DNA of 47,437 nucleotides from Verrucomicrobiota bacterium (GTDB lineage Bacteria > Verrucomicrobiota > Verrucomicrobiia > Chthoniobacterales > JAFAMB01): contig JAFAZK010000312.1 in the NCBI GenBank assembly GCA_019239825.1, positions 1-47,437 on the forward strand. Reading direction: 5' to 3'. The notes below the pieces were generated by a model. It had not been told where the DNA came from and did not search any database. It saw only the letters and a list, made by a program, of their open reading frames with translations. The stretch's first letter is position 1. Every line of letters begins with the position of its first letter. Shown one piece after another: positions 1-7,065 of the stretch. The position numbers and the translations under genes were made by a program.

Positions 1-531
1 TTGAGCGATAATGATATCCACGCCACGCGTCTCTAACCAGAGCGCTTCAGCAACCGTCGTCGCAGACGCCATGGTCCGGCAACCAACCGCCTTCACTCGA
101 GCTAAAAGTGTTGGGTCAGGCAGACCAAAATGAAAACTTACTACCTCCGGTTTGGTATCCTCGATGACGTCACACTTGGCCTCATCAAACGATTGAATAT
201 CTACCCGCGGCACCGGAGTCGCCGGATCAATGCCTAGCTCACGGTAATAAGGCAACAAGCGATCTAGCCAAGCCTCTTCGCGATCGGTTGCTGTCTTTGC
301 CTGGGCGTGACAAAAGAAGTTGACGTTAATCGGCTTGTCAGTCACCCCACGCACTGCGTGGATCATCTTGGCCGCAACCTCCGGCTCCATCGGACCGCAG
401 CCGATCGAACCGAGACCTCCGGCGTTAGAGACGGCTGCGGCGAGGTCAACTGTGACAAAGCCTGCCATTGGCGATAACACGATTGGGTGCTCAATCTGCA
501 AAAGGTCGATGAGTCGACGGTCTGGCCACAT
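1..531 (-). CDS. Nitronate monooxygenase (2-nitropropane dioxygenase family), 3' end outside window
   Basis: 177 residues are visible, starting at an ATG at 531 (MWPDRRLIDLLQIEHPIV); the C-terminus lies beyond the left edge. The N-terminal pattern of a Leu-rich start, HPIVLSPMAG, then SNAGGLGSIGCG is the FMN-binding beginning of the NMO/2-NPD TIM-barrel family. NVNFFCH and a later FHFGLPDP stretch follow at the usual spacing. The family oxidises nitronates such as propionate-3-nitronate, using FMN and O2, in the cytoplasm. The start is chosen because it sits just before conserved sequence; no clear ribosome site precedes it. No partner gene can be assigned because the downstream side is missing. 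Some members of this fold are enoyl reductases, so the exact substrate is not established. Confidence 0.85.
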   Translation of the reverse strand, partial: MWPDRRLIDLLQIEHPIVLSPMAGFVTVDLAAAVSNAGGLGSIGCGPMEPEVAAKMIHAVRGVTDKPINVNFFCHAQAKTATDREEAWLDRLLPYYRELGIDPATPVPRVDIQSFDEAKCDVIEDTKPEVVSFHFGLPDPTLLARVKAVGCRTMASATTVAEALWLETRGVDIIIAQ

Positions 532-929
532 AGTTCGATGGATTAACAGATGGGTTTAAAACTTAGCAATGCGACGATTTTCGTTCGAATTGCCGTAATC
601 GCCGCCCGGAAGGCCAGCGGCACGCTTAGCGTCAGACACGGGTCACGATGGGGTGGTGGATTAAGTGCTGCGCCAAGAAATCCGGCAGTCTGAGCAACAG
701 AACGGCATTTCACCGCAACCTTCGATAGGATGAGGCTGTTGCAGGGTACTGCTTCGATCGTTGCGGTTGGGCGAGTGGCTGCGTCGGTCGGGATTTCCGA
801 CTGGCGCAGCCTTTTTTTAAGGCAACAAATCTACTCGTTCTTTTTATGCCGACTTGGCTCCGTACAACAACCCCGCATCATTCCCACGCGACAGGAATTC
901 GGGGACGGCTTGCCCGACGAAGCCATCGG
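532..929. other. Intergenic leader-like region without a convincing gene
   Basis: About 400 bases between the nitronate monooxygenase start and the SDR remnant. Short open frames here have no family resemblance. The region is notable for a strong plus-strand intrinsic terminator (778-818) and an upstream segment (667-683) that can pair with the 3' arm of that terminator. I could not match it to a known riboswitch class. Confidence 0.5.
778..818 (+). terminator. Strong intrinsic terminator with no plus-strand gene upstream
   Basis: GCTGCGTCGGTCGG (778-791) pairs with CCGACTGGCGCAGC (797-810): 14 pairs including two G-U, with a five-base loop. It is followed by C and seven T residues (812-818). 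This is a textbook Rho-independent terminator on the plus strand. There is no complete plus-strand gene upstream within the window, so it may end an unrecognised small RNA, act as an attenuator for the damaged SDR gene downstream, or be left over from a deletion. Segment 667-683 (GCTGCGCCA then GAAATCC) can pair with 791-810 and would compete with the stem. Confidence 0.75.
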
Positions 930-1229
930 CTAGTCTCTCTGACGCGAAACTCGGACCCGGCTTACCCCTATCGTCCGATTTTCGGTCCCGTTTATCCGGC
1001 GTCTAAGACGGCTCTTAACGCGGTGACGCTTGCCATGGCGATCGAGCTGGAATCGACCGGAATCAAAGTTAATGCTGCCTGCCCAGGTTTCACTAAAACG
1101 AACCTCAATAACTATACCGGCACCCAGACGGTCGAGGAGGGTGCGCGCGAGCCGGTGCGTCTTGCGCTGCTCGGTTCGGACGGTCCGAATGGGACGTTCT
1201 CGAACGCGGACGGTCCGCTCCCGTGGTGA
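930..1229 (+). pseudogene. 5'-truncated short-chain dehydrogenase/reductase (SDR) remnant
   Basis: The frame ending at 1229 encodes the C-terminal half of a classical SDR: SDPAYPYRPIFGPVYPASK carries the catalytic YxxxK (Y-P-A-S-K). It is followed by TALNAVTLAMAIELE, then INVNA-like and PGFTKTNLNNY. The Rossmann TGxxxGIG cofactor motif and the catalytic Ser segment that should precede it are absent. Upstream of about position 930 the same frame turns into Arg/His-rich sequence with no SDR character. The C-terminus looks complete (ends GPLPW). A nearby start would give a protein with no NAD(P) site, so I call it a remnant. A large hairpin with a T-tract follows at 1242-1315. Confidence 0.75.
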
Positions 1230-1241
1230 TGGGAGTCTGGG

Positions 1242-1315
1242 GAGTTCAAGCAGTTCGAGGAGCGACAGCGGACGAGCAGGAGCTCGTCTCTACCGATCTC
1301 CTTGAACTCTTTTTT
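1242..1315 (+). terminator. Composite hairpin and T-tract after the SDR remnant
   Basis: GAGTTCAAG (1242-1250) pairs perfectly with CTTGAACTC (1301-1309), followed directly by six T (1310-1315). The loop contains a second perfect hairpin (1271-1288). It lies 12 bases after the SDR stop codon, where a terminator is expected. Confidence 0.5.
1271..1288. repeat. Short palindromic repeat, copy 1 (GACGAGC-AGGA-GCTCGTC)
   Basis: A seven-base-pair perfect stem with an AGGA loop. It belongs with 7046-7065 (GGATGAGC-GGGA-GCTCATCC) and 46034-46055 (GGGAGGAGC-GGAA-GCTCCTCCC). The variable base in the arm is C, T and G in the three copies, and the opposite arm changes to match each time, so pairing is conserved. 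Copies 1 and 2 also share the 3' flank (TCtCTAcCGATcTC-like). Confidence 0.7.
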
Positions 1316-1372
1316 CCGTTTAGCAACGGTTTGAACGGTTAGCTTCTCCCGGTTATCTTCTTCAGTGGTATT

Positions 1373-2116
1373 ATGAAGAAACGCTCTCTGGGGAGTGGTG
1401 ACGCCAGAACGCCCGTACCCGATAATCGCCCTCCGCCGATGTTCATCGCGGATCACCCGGGTCTCGATTTCCTTAACTCGATCGGGACACCCGTGGATAG
1501 TGTGATTGAGTGGATCGGAAATGGAGAAGACCTTTTAGCTTGGCTGTCGGAAGCGAAGCTCATCGATCCGGCCGAAGTGGCGTCTATCCGAGCAAATTCT
1601 TTTCCAGGTGAACTGGACGAGGTGGCAGCCCAAGCGCGTGCCCTACGCGAATGGTTCCGCGACTTTGTCCGTTCCCATATGGGTCGTCCGGTGACCGCGA
1701 AAGCGCTCAACCTTTTAGAACCCTTAAACCGCGTACTCGAGCGCGATGAAGGTTACGGGGCGATTGTGCCAAGGCCTGGCAACCACAGAAAACCGACGTC
1801 TGCGTCGGGGTTCGAGTTGCGACGTTTGCGGCGCTGGAGTACGCCGAATGCCGTACTTCTACCCATCGCGGAAGCCCTGGCCCATCTTGTTTGTTCGTCA
1901 GACTTTACTCTGGTAAAAGCCTGCGAGGGCAAAATCTGTACGCTTTTGTTTCTCGACACCACGCACGGAAAGGCCAGACGTTGGTGTAGCATGACGCTCT
2001 GTGGTAACCGGGCAAAACAAGCTGCTCATCGGCAACGCTCCGCCAAGAAACGCAATGAGGTAACCAAGGCAAAAAATTCACCACAAAGACACAGAGCACA
2101 CAAAGGAAAGAGCTGA
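1373..2116 (+). CDS. ABATE-domain / CGNR zinc-finger regulator
   Basis: 247 residues from an ATG. Residues about 20-170 match the ABATE (alpha/beta) sensor domain: FIADHPGLDFLNS, a Glu-rich helix and ALREWFRDFV. Residues about 182-215 form a zf-CGNR: Cys-x4-Cys (CEGKIC), LLFLDTTHGKARRWC, then CGNRAKQAAHRQR. This matches the C...C-LF-D...RRWCSM..CGNR pattern, with the basic helix thought to touch DNA. The family is regarded as transcription regulators next to the enzymes they control; here the neighbours are an SDR remnant and an MDR oxidoreductase. The last dozen residues (NSPQRHRAHKGKS) come from a dispersed CACAGAG-type repeat running through the stop codon, so the natural C-terminus was probably shorter or different. 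A paralogue that has lost the zinc finger is at 7066-7665. Confidence 0.85.
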   Translation: MKKRSLGSGDARTPVPDNRPPPMFIADHPGLDFLNSIGTPVDSVIEWIGNGEDLLAWLSEAKLIDPAEVASIRANSFPGELDEVAAQARALREWFRDFVRSHMGRPVTAKALNLLEPLNRVLERDEGYGAIVPRPGNHRKPTSASGFELRRLRRWSTPNAVLLPIAEALAHLVCSSDFTLVKACEGKICTLLFLDTTHGKARRWCSMTLCGNRAKQAAHRQRSAKKRNEVTKAKNSPQRHRAHKGKS

Positions 2117-2215
2117 ACCGCGGATGATATGGCCAGGCGAATTGACTCTATCCGCATAAATCTGCGCGCGTCTGTGGCTTCGGTTTTCTCTGTGTCCTCT
2201 GTGTCTCTGTGGTGA
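2078..2215. repeat. Inverted CACAAAGACACAGAG-type repeat
   Basis: The left arm (2078-2110, TTCACCACAAAGACACAGAG and onward) matches the reverse complement of the right arm (2184-2215, reading TCACCACAGAGACACAGAGG) with a few mismatches. The spacer reads like the usual companion of this repeat (CCGCGGATGATA, GCAGATTTATGCGG). From general knowledge, elements of this wording are dispersed in many Planctomycetes and Verrucomicrobia. The left arm overlaps the 3' end of the CGNR gene and the right arm ends 26 bases short of the MDR stop. Confidence 0.65.
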
Positions 2216-2241
2216 GTATGGGTTCGTGGTCGGTCTTTAAA

Positions 2242-3213
2242 TCAGATGCGGACGATCATCTTACCGTTTGCTTGGTTCGATTCCATGGCCTCGTGTGCAG
2301 CGCGGATATCGTCGAATTGGAACACCCGGGCGGGCTTCGCTTTGTAAATCCCTTTCGCGACTTTATCCACGATGGATTGAAGAGGAATATCGGAGACGGG
2401 AAACTCAGGTGTACCGAACACAAAGCTGCCGAAGAAAGTAAAGTAAACTCCGCTTGGCATCTGGAGTAGGGGATTGAAACCATTTACCGGATCAAGGCCG
2501 CCGAGCCATCCGGCTAAGCACATGCGCCCACCTCGACGCAGCATGCGAAGCGAATCCATGAAGGTGCTGTTGCCGACCAGGTCTAAAACGGCATCGATCT
2601 TTTTTCTCTCGGCGATCGACTCGGAGAGTTTTGGAGTTTCGATTTCAGCTCGATGAGCTCCAAGTTCCAATAGAGTGTCGAATCGCTCCTTCTTCCGAGT
2701 CGTTGCGATCACCTGAGCGCCGGCGTCGACCGCCATATTTATTGCTGCCCGGCCCAAAGCCGAGGTTGCGCCGCGGATCACCAGCGTTTGGCCATCTCTG
2801 ATTTCCAAATTCCGATGTAAACAGGTCCAAGCCGTCGCGTACGACTCGGGGATTACTGCGAATTCTTCCCAAGACAGGCCCGTCTCGATAGGAACCACAT
2901 TAGTGGCCGGGGGACAGGTGTATTCCGCATAACTACCGTTGATTGTGCGGCCCATACCACCCATGAAGGCGGCGACCTTGGTTCCTACGGCAAACTCGCC
3001 TCCAGGGCATGCTTTAACCAGACCTACACACTCAATTCCGCTGACCAATGCAGCTTCGGCCCAGTCGCCCTTTCTCATATGGGTTTCCGCGCTGTTAATG
3101 CCGAATGCCTTGACCTCGATCAGCACAGAGCCTTGCTGCGGAACTGGATCAGGCAATTTCTCAATGACCAGGCCATCTAGCCCGCCAAACTCTTTGATAA
3201 TGATTGCTCGCAT
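2242..3213 (-). CDS. Zinc-free MDR-family oxidoreductase (quinone oxidoreductase-like)
   Basis: 323 residues from an ATG at 3213. The N-terminal GroES-like part (about 1-130) has MRAIIIKEFGGLDGLVIEKLPDP, HMRKGDW and GIECVGLVKA. The Rossmann part carries VIRGATSALGRAAINMA (the AxxGxxG-like NADPH loop), then DAGAQVIATTRKKE. It ends with the usual IRAAHEAMESNQANGKMIV. The Cys/His zinc ligands of alcohol dehydrogenases are missing, which fits the QorA/zeta-crystallin branch that reduces quinones or enones with NADPH in the cytoplasm. It stands alone, convergent with the CGNR regulator gene, with a repeat in between. No strong ribosome site is seen. The substrate is not predictable. Confidence 0.85.
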   Translation of the reverse strand: MRAIIIKEFGGLDGLVIEKLPDPVPQQGSVLIEVKAFGINSAETHMRKGDWAEAALVSGIECVGLVKACPGGEFAVGTKVAAFMGGMGRTINGSYAEYTCPPATNVVPIETGLSWEEFAVIPESYATAWTCLHRNLEIRDGQTLVIRGATSALGRAAINMAVDAGAQVIATTRKKERFDTLLELGAHRAEIETPKLSESIAERKKIDAVLDLVGNSTFMDSLRMLRRGGRMCLAGWLGGLDPVNGFNPLLQMPSGVYFTFFGSFVFGTPEFPVSDIPLQSIVDKVAKGIYKAKPARVFQFDDIRAAHEAMESNQANGKMIVRI

Positions 3214-3610
3214 CGGATGATACCACTGGTTGAAATTGGTTTAATGGTTCGCAATTTGTCTTGAATAACTGGACAGAATATTGGGAGCGGTTATGCATAA
3301 CTCCCTTTAGACAATAGAGAATGTGCAAGTCGCGTACCAACCTGTCTCCTTGACGTTTGTCGTCGTGAATTGGTTGGTCGGCCGAGAGGGACAGGAAGGG
3401 TGATCGCTGTACGAGATTCCGTACTTCTGGCGGCGGCCGAAAATAAAGGCCATAGCAGCCAAACCCCGGAGAGGCGACGTAGATATTCCTTCCGAAACGC
3501 CCGCGCTGGCATGACTAATCGCGATTGGTATGCGGTTGGTTAAGAGTCCTGTCCGTGTAAGCAATTAGTAACGGTACAAGTAATCTTGGAGAGGTTATCG
3601 AGGCGGGTGC
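3214..3610. other. Intergenic, no recognised feature
   Basis: About 400 bases between two minus-strand genes. It holds two overlapping minus-strand frames of 73 and 85 codons with no family resemblance, Arg/Ser/Thr-rich composition and no ribosome site. I see nothing I can support as a gene. Confidence 0.5.
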
Positions 3611-4585
3611 CTATAGCCGCCCCAAAAATTCAATTATCGCCTGATTTACCTCTAGAGGGCGTTCTTGCTGGGTCCAGTGGCCGCAGCCTGGCAGAATCAA
3701 GGTTTTTTGCAATTTGGGCACGTCGTTCCGAAGATTAGAGATCACTTGATCCATACCGCGGAACCCCAACACTAGATCGCGATCGCCCGCGATCAGCATC
3801 GCTGGTACCGTAATCTTTGATCCGGAAAAAGGTGCTAGCAATTGCCAATTTCGTTCGATATTCCGGTACCAATTCAGACCGCCCCGGTAACCTGTGCGCT
3901 TGAAGTTTTCTACATATATGTCGACATCGGCCTCAGTGACCCATGGCGGGAGGGAAGGCGGATTGGCCTGGATGGCCCTGAGGCCCCCTTGCCTGGGTAC
4001 CATGAAAACGTGGCCTTCCGCAGTAACCGGAGCCCTGGGAGCGTCTCCCGAGCCGCGGTAAAAAGCCGAGCGGACACTTGCCCGTACGTCATGCTCATAT
4101 TCCGACTCAGCAACTCCTGGAGACTGGAAGTAGCTTTGATAAAATACTGTCTCCTCAGTCTCTGGAACGCTCCTGTCCGGATGGACCTGACCTCGGGGAA
4201 TAAAGGGGACACTTAAGCCGATCACGGCACGGAAACGATCGGGACGAAGGAGAGCGGCGTGCCAGGCGACTGGAGCCCCCCAGTCATGGCCAACGATGAC
4301 CGCAGTTTCCTGGTTGAGGGCATCAAGCAAGCCGACCACGTCTCCCACCAGATGAAGCAGGGTGTATTGGTCAATTGCCTCAGGTGCGTCCGTCTGACCG
4401 TAGCCGCGCATATCTGGAGCCACAGCGTGAAAGCCTGCGGCCGCCAACGCCTCGAATTGATGACGCCAGGAGTACCATAGTTCCGGGAACCCGTGGCACA
4501 GCAACACCACCGGACCTTCCCCTTGTTCGGCCAAATGCATTTGAATGCCGTTTGTCTCGATAAAGCGATGGGTTAGTTTTTTCAC
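3611..4585 (-). CDS. Epoxide hydrolase-type alpha/beta hydrolase
   Basis: 324 residues. I place the start at the GTG at 4585 because it overlaps the stop of the upstream gene as GTGA (4585-4582), a classic coupled junction; longer starts (TTG at 4726) would run deep into that gene. HGFPELWYSW (oxyanion loop, residues 31-40), GHDWG (nucleophile Asp101), AGDRDLV (acid Asp270) and GCGHW (His303) make a complete Asp-Asp-His triad. The HGFP-E...GHDWG pattern is that of soluble epoxide hydrolases, which open epoxides through an Asp-ester intermediate, rather than Ser esterases. Fluoroacetate dehalogenase shares these motifs and cannot be excluded. It is likely co-transcribed and translationally coupled with the hydrolase gene upstream (4582-5658). 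Confidence 0.85.
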   Translation of the reverse strand: MKKLTHRFIETNGIQMHLAEQGEGPVVLLCHGFPELWYSWRHQFEALAAAGFHAVAPDMRGYGQTDAPEAIDQYTLLHLVGDVVGLLDALNQETAVIVGHDWGAPVAWHAALLRPDRFRAVIGLSVPFIPRGQVHPDRSVPETEETVFYQSYFQSPGVAESEYEHDVRASVRSAFYRGSGDAPRAPVTAEGHVFMVPRQGGLRAIQANPPSLPPWVTEADVDIYVENFKRTGYRGGLNWYRNIERNWQLLAPFSGSKITVPAMLIAGDRDLVLGFRGMDQVISNLRNDVPKLQKTLILPGCGHWTQQERPLEVNQAIIEFLGRL

Positions 4586-5658
4586 TGATCGGCTAGGAAC
4601 TGGGAGACTTCCGAAAAGAAACGCGATGGTTCCTCGATGTACGGAAAATGCCCGACGTTGGCATAGAGGCTGAGTCTTGATCCGGCAATACGAGTTTGCA
4701 TCCGTTCTGACACTTCGACGGGACAAGCCCAGTCTACCGTGCCAGTGATAATCAGCGTTTTTGCCTGGACCTTATCGTACTCCCGGGATTGATATCGGGG
4801 AGCTAGCTTGTCCGCTGCGTCTTGCGCTTTTTCCGCAAAGACCGAGAGATGACTTCCTGCGTATTGCTGTTCGAAGACTGGTAAATAACGGGCGGGATCC
4901 GAGAAGTACAACGGAAGAACCTGTGCTAGGTTCGTTTCGAACTGTTCGTCCGTATCCTCGGTTGGGTCATTCTGGGCCACCTCGACCGCATGCTTAAATC
5001 GAGGGTCGTCATGCCACAGCGTCAGATATCTCTGAGTTGCTTTAGGCTCTCGATCATCCAGGACTTCGGGATCAATTAGAACCACTTCTTTGACACGCTG
5101 AGGGTAACGCTCGGCGTAATCGAGCGCGATGGCCCCACCATTAGAATGGCCCATCAGCTTGATAAAATCGAGTCCAAGGTAAGACCGCAAGCGGTCGATA
5201 TCGTCCGCCATTACGGCCTCACTCATCTGCTTTGTGTCTGCCGGCCGGGACGATCCTCCACTACCCCGCGTATCTAGATAGACAACGGTGAACGTTCTCT
5301 CCAAGGGCGCGAGGCCTCTCTGCAAGTACAGGGAACCGATGCCCCAACCAGGCGAGGTCACCAGGACCAAAGGTCCGTGACCTGAAACCACGTAGTGCAA
5401 GGTTACATCCGCCAATTTCGCCTCATGTGATCCGAGCGAAAGTTTTGGGTCGATGGTGTTCGCTGGCGTACTGTCGTCCGAATGGCCATCAACAGAAGCA
5501 ACGCACTCGGATGGTTCGTAGAACGAGTAAATGCTTAGGGCGATATCAGCCGACGCAACGAGTTTGGGTGGCTCGCAGAACGAGTAAGCACTTAACGCCA
5601 CAGTTCCTAACACTATTTGGTGAGTTTTTGAAAAAAAAGAGATCATTATCTTCAGCAT
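4582..5658 (-). CDS. Secreted/anchored alpha/beta hydrolase (proline iminopeptidase-like)
   Basis: 358 residues from the ATG at 5658; a TTG nine codons earlier and an ATG four codons later are also possible. A hydrophobic N-terminus (MLKIMISFFSKTHQIVLGTVAL) suggests a signal peptide or anchor. The catalytic domain has TSPGWGIGS in the HG-loop position, YLDTRGSGGS, GHSNGG (nucleophile Ser172), GTVDWACP (acid) and VGHFPYIEEP (His). The motif set resembles proline iminopeptidase and related Ser hydrolases. The N-terminal region contains a tandem 19-codon duplication (5495-5608) that lengthens the segment before the domain. It is the first gene of a two-gene unit, with its stop inside the start codon of the epoxide hydrolase-like gene. 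The substrate is unknown. Confidence 0.8.
   Translation of the reverse strand: MLKIMISFFSKTHQIVLGTVALSAYSFCEPPKLVASADIALSIYSFYEPSECVASVDGHSDDSTPANTIDPKLSLGSHEAKLADVTLHYVVSGHGPLVLVTSPGWGIGSLYLQRGLAPLERTFTVVYLDTRGSGGSSRPADTKQMSEAVMADDIDRLRSYLGLDFIKLMGHSNGGAIALDYAERYPQRVKEVVLIDPEVLDDREPKATQRYLTLWHDDPRFKHAVEVAQNDPTEDTDEQFETNLAQVLPLYFSDPARYLPVFEQQYAGSHLSVFAEKAQDAADKLAPRYQSREYDKVQAKTLIITGTVDWACPVEVSERMQTRIAGSRLSLYANVGHFPYIEEPSRFFSEVSQFLADQ
5495..5608 (-). repeat. 57-bp tandem duplication inside the hydrolase signal region
   Basis: Two adjacent 57-base units (5495-5551 and 5552-5608) align in register and keep the reading frame. They give the peptides VALSAYSFCEPPKLVASA and IALSIYSFYEPSECVASV one after the other. 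The copies have diverged at both DNA and protein level, so the event is not recent. Confidence 0.8.
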
Positions 5659-5859
5659 CGCTGCTCGAAGAACCAACAATATCAACGTCTCAATCGATGA
5701 GTGCGCACTTGTATGAACTGCCGGAATCGTTGCCGCAATGAACGATTAATATCAATTAGTAACTGCTCAGCAGATTATTAAACGGTTATGTATAGATGTA
5801 AGATCGAATGGCTGCCCTGGCGTCTGATGGCGGCGATGCCTACGGATCGATTTAGGCAG

Positions 5860-5881
5860 GACGGAAATTCGTAAGTTCGAA
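5860..5881. repeat. 22-base repeat shared with 16504-16525
   Basis: The sequence beginning GACGGAAATTCGTAAGT is identical to the other copy at 21 of 22 positions. Both copies lie upstream of alpha/beta hydrolase genes (235 and 317 bases before the starts). It could be a shared regulatory site or a dispersed repeat. Confidence 0.5.
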
Positions 5882-6011
5882 AATTCGAACCTCGGCTTGC
5901 GCCAATTGATCTTTGGTTAGCTGGGCGTTCCTGAAGGACTAAGGGCTACGGAGGAAACCCTGGCACGGAACTTGTTTTGGAGTTCGTTTTGTTGAGCGAG
6001 ATTCAAGTAAC

Positions 6012-6062
6012 TAGACAGATCTATATAGACAGGTTATTAAGCGACATGGAGCGCTTAAGCGC
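6012..6062. promoter_or_regulatory. Direct repeat and perfect palindrome upstream of the hydrolase start
   Basis: TAGACAG occurs twice with a 14-base period (6012-6018, 6026-6032). GCGCTTAAGCGC (6051-6062) is a perfect palindrome ending 33 bases before the GTG start of the next gene. Position and symmetry suit a repressor operator; no regulator can be named. Confidence 0.35.
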
Positions 6063-6094
6063 GCAGACAAAATCATCCGCTCAGCAAAAACACT

Positions 6095-6985
6095 GTGAAA
6101 ACATCAAACATCCCCAACGTTAAACTCGACATTGTCGAAGCCGACGGAATCAAGATCTTCTACCGCGAAGCCGGTCCGGCTGATGCGCCTGTGATTCTGT
6201 TGCTACATGGATACCCCACCTCGTCGCACATGTTCCGGCATCTGATGCCACGGCTGGCATCGTCTTTCCGGGTGATCGCGCCGGATCTGCCTGGTTTTGG
6301 ATTTACCGAGGTGCCATCCGAACGGCAATACCGCTACACCTTCGACAGTCTGGGCGTGACGATTAACGCTTTTGTGGAAGCATTGAATCTGAAACGGTAT
6401 GCCATCTACGTGTTCGATTACGGCGCGCCCACCGGCTTCCGCCTGGCGGTAGCTCACCCGGAACGGGTTACGGCGATCATCTCCCAGAACGGAAACGGTT
6501 ATGTGGACGGCTTGGGCGACGCCTGGGACCCGATCAAGAAATATTGGAAAGAGCCGACCCCAGCTAACCGTGAGGCGCTCCGCGGGTTTATCGGTCTGGA
6601 GGGAACGAAGTGGCAGTACGTTCACGGCGTGACAGACCCTGTGCAGGTCGAGCCCGAGGCCTACTGGTTGGATACCGTCCTGCTACAGCGCCCAGGGAAC
6701 GCCGAGATCCAACTCGACCTTTTCCTCGATTACGCGAGCAACGTGAAGTTGTACCCGACATTCCAGGAGTACTTCCGAAAATCTCAGCCACCGCTGCTCG
6801 CCGCTTGGGGGAAGAATGATCCGTTCTTCGTTCCTCCTGGCGCCGAGGCGTTCCGCAAGGATATCCCGTCGGCGAAGGTCGTCTTTTATGACACAGGACA
6901 TTTCGCCTTGGAAACCCACGTGGAGGAGATCTCCGAAGAGATCCACTCGTTTTTAAACGAGCTGGCTAAGGCCGGAAAGCTTTAG
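6095..6985 (+). CDS. Haloalkane dehalogenase-like alpha/beta hydrolase
   Basis: 296 residues from a GTG at 6095; no in-frame ATG occurs before residue 46, so the GTG is required. HGYPTSSHMF (residues 38-47) is the oxyanion loop. YVFDYGAPTGF puts an Asp (108) at the nucleophile elbow in place of Ser. GKNDPFF (Asp242) and TGHFALET (His269) complete the triad. An Asp nucleophile with HGYP is typical of haloalkane dehalogenase/epoxide hydrolase relatives. The cap-domain halide-binding Trp cannot be assigned by eye, so dehalogenase activity is not proven. It faces a convergent ABATE-family gene, with two hairpins between them (6998-7034 and 7046-7065). Upstream symmetry elements suggest local regulation. 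Confidence 0.82.
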   Translation: MKTSNIPNVKLDIVEADGIKIFYREAGPADAPVILLLHGYPTSSHMFRHLMPRLASSFRVIAPDLPGFGFTEVPSERQYRYTFDSLGVTINAFVEALNLKRYAIYVFDYGAPTGFRLAVAHPERVTAIISQNGNGYVDGLGDAWDPIKKYWKEPTPANREALRGFIGLEGTKWQYVHGVTDPVQVEPEAYWLDTVLLQRPGNAEIQLDLFLDYASNVKLYPTFQEYFRKSQPPLLAAWGKNDPFFVPPGAEAFRKDIPSAKVVFYDTGHFALETHVEEISEEIHSFLNELAKAGKL

Positions 6986-6997
6986 CCCGAAGCGATT

Positions 6998-7034
6998 GTT
7001 CGCGCAGTTCTCTCGCGCTATGGACTGCGCGAAC
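6998..7034. terminator. Hairpin between convergent genes
   Basis: GTTCGCGCAGT (6998-7008) and ACTGCGCGAAC (7024-7034) form an 11-base-pair perfect stem with a 15-base loop, 13 bases after the hydrolase stop. There is no T-tract, so it may be a Rho-assisted or transcript-stabilising end rather than a classical terminator. Confidence 0.5.
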
Positions 7035-7045
7035 GGGACAGAACC

Positions 7046-7065
7046 GGATGAGCGGGAGCTCATCC
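7046..7065. repeat. Short palindromic repeat, copy 2 (GGATGAGC-GGGA-GCTCATCC)
   Basis: An eight-base-pair perfect stem with a GGGA loop, related to copies at 1271-1288 and 46034-46055. Its flank (CTAACGATTTC, reading onwards) matches the flank of copy 1 and overlaps the last codons and stop of the minus-strand ABATE gene. The repeat therefore seems to supply that gene's end. Confidence 0.7.

Larger units (their letters stand above)
5659..6094. other. Divergent promoter region between two hydrolase genes
   Basis: About 430 bases between a minus-strand and a plus-strand hydrolase. It contains a 22-base stretch shared with 16504-16525 (here 5860-5881), a TAGACAG direct repeat at 6012-6018 and 6026-6032, and a perfect 12-base palindrome at 6051-6062. 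No open frame of interest. Confidence 0.5.

Noticed and set aside
560..820. Cobalamin, FMN, TPP or SAM riboswitch in the leader before the SDR remnant
   Set aside because: None of the consensus boxes of these classes could be found by eye; only the terminator/antiterminator pairing is supported.
3291..3564. Two overlapping minus-strand frames of 73 and 85 codons
   Set aside because: No recognisable domain, unusual Arg/Ser/Thr composition and no ribosome site; kept as intergenic.
4586..4726. Longer epoxide hydrolase-like protein starting with TTG at 4726
   Set aside because: It would overlap 140 bases of the upstream gene; the GTGA junction at 4585-4582 is a better start and matches the family N-terminus.
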